Source of the DNA: Sediminibacterium ginsengisoli
Lineage (GTDB): Bacteria; Bacteroidota; Bacteroidia; Chitinophagales; Chitinophagaceae
NCBI GenBank assembly: GCA_945860335.1
Contig: CAMAQW010000026.1
Location: 1-13,898, forward strand
Reading direction: 5' to 3'
Length of the DNA stretch: 13,898 nucleotides
Shown: positions 13,159 to 13,898 of the stretch, piece by piece
How the letters are laid out: every line of letters begins with the position of its first letter
How positions within the stretch are numbered: the first letter of the stretch is position 1
The notes under the pieces: model-generated
Seen by the model: the letters and a program-made list of their open reading frames with translations, nothing else
What the model was told of the DNA's origin: nothing
Databases searched by the model: none
Translations under genes and position numbers: made by a program

Positions 13159-13898
13159 ATGTCTAAGCCTCTTATTGTTGTTACAGGAAAAAATGGACAA
13201 TTAGGTTCGGAACTTCAGTTACTTGCTCCATCATTAGCGCATGTATATGATTTTTTATTTGCTGATAGAGCATTGCTCGATTTATCTTCTAATGAATCCA
13301 TAGAATTATTTTGCTCTCAGCATAAGCCTGCTGTTGTAATTAACTGCGCTGCTTACACAGCTGTTGATAAGGCAGAAACAGACAGAGATGCAGCATTTCA
13401 AATTAATGCTGTTGCTGTTGGAAAGTTAGCAGCATTCTGTAAAACAGTTGGTGCTTTATTTATTACTGTTTCTACCGATTATGTTTTTGATGGTAATGGC
13501 ACAAAACCATACCTACCTTCTGACACAACAGATCCTATAAATTATTATGGGGCGTCAAAAGCCGAGGGTGAAAAATTAGCGATAACAAATAATCCGGAAA
13601 GTATCATCATTAGAACCTCATGGGTGTACAGCAGGTTTGGCAATAATTTTGTAAAAACCATGATACGTTTAATGGGGGAGCGACCTTCATTAAATGTGGT
13701 GGGTGATCAAATAGGGGCGCCAACATACGCAGCCGATTTGGCGGTTGCTATCATGCATATAGTTGCCCAAAAAGCAGCAGGCAATAAACATAAAGGAATC
13801 TATCAATACAGTAATAGTGGCGCTATTAGTTGGTATGATTTTGCGGTAGCAATTGGTGAAATGACTAATTCAACTTGTTCAATTAATAGAATTAGTTC
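13159..13898 (+). CDS. rfbD: dTDP-4-dehydrorhamnose reductase, partial (C-terminus beyond window)
   Basis: RfbD/RmlD reduces dTDP-4-dehydro-L-rhamnose to dTDP-L-rhamnose with NAD(P)H, the last step of rhamnose donor synthesis. I translated from the ATG at 13159: 246 codons fit before the right edge, against about 285-300 in the family, so the C-terminal part is missing. Motifs seen are VVTGKNGQLGSEL (7-19) for the cofactor site, NCAAYTAVDKAE (62-73), VSTDYVFDG (104-112), YGASKAEGE with Y130 and K134 as the catalytic pair, RTSWVYS, and GDQIGAPTYAADLA, which is distinctive for RmlD. No frameshift was seen. It begins 12 nt after uxs and is the last visible gene of the operon. RfbA, RfbB and RfbC are not in the window and may follow. 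Confidence 0.93.
   Translation, partial: MSKPLIVVTGKNGQLGSELQLLAPSLAHVYDFLFADRALLDLSSNESIELFCSQHKPAVVINCAAYTAVDKAETDRDAAFQINAVAVGKLAAFCKTVGALFITVSTDYVFDGNGTKPYLPSDTTDPINYYGASKAEGEKLAITNNPESIIIRTSWVYSRFGNNFVKTMIRLMGERPSLNVVGDQIGAPTYAADLAVAIMHIVAQKAAGNKHKGIYQYSNSGAISWYDFAVAIGEMTNSTCSINRIS

Overview
The window reads as ordinary chromosomal DNA from a member of the Bacteroidota. A place near the Chitinophagia/Sphingobacteriia is possible but is only an impression from protein style. The clues are AT-rich sequence, no Shine-Dalgarno sequence in front of any start codon I checked, several exact TAnnTTTG -7 promoter elements in the short intergenic gaps, a signal-peptide-bearing CcmD-like protein, a short-form AMP nucleosidase, and a conserved hypothetical of a type I associate with this phylum. 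No tRNA, rRNA, insertion sequence, prophage gene or CRISPR array was seen. No gene-free stretch exceeds 300 bases; the longest is about 160.

Layout. Positions 1-745 (minus) hold the first 248 codons of queA (queuosine tRNA modification). Positions 800-2491 (minus) encode a two-ATPase peptide-type ABC protein with no permease beside it. A plus-strand cluster at 2653-4972 carries ccmC, a ccmD-like gene and a glutamate dehydrogenase gene, spaced 3 and 10 nt apart. Facing it, and sharing its last four bases, is a small PD-(D/E)XK protein like the N-terminal domain of type I restriction subunit HsdR (4969-5409, minus). AMP nucleosidase follows (5494-6264, plus), convergent with a minus-strand tdk-ccmB pair (7487-6272). 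A conserved hypothetical gene (7568-8344, plus) overlaps the 3' end of waaA, the Kdo transferase gene (8317-9627, minus), by 28 bp.

The right third (9718 to the edge) is a tightly packed nucleotide-sugar operon: a DegT/DnrJ-family sugar aminotransferase, UDP-glucose 6-dehydrogenase, UDP-glucuronate decarboxylase, and a truncated dTDP-4-dehydrorhamnose reductase (rfbD). With the divergent waaA it suggests an envelope polysaccharide locus: Ugd makes UDP-glucuronate, Uxs converts it to UDP-xylose (or a keto-pentose), RfbD finishes dTDP-L-rhamnose, and the aminotransferase would supply an amino sugar. Its keto-sugar donor is not encoded here.

I do not see a new defence or mobile system. The points most worth checking are the lone HsdR-N-like nuclease fold, the linker-plus-domain hypothetical protein, the split cytochrome c maturation genes, the aminotransferase without an obvious substrate source, and three convergent gene pairs with no room for a terminator.
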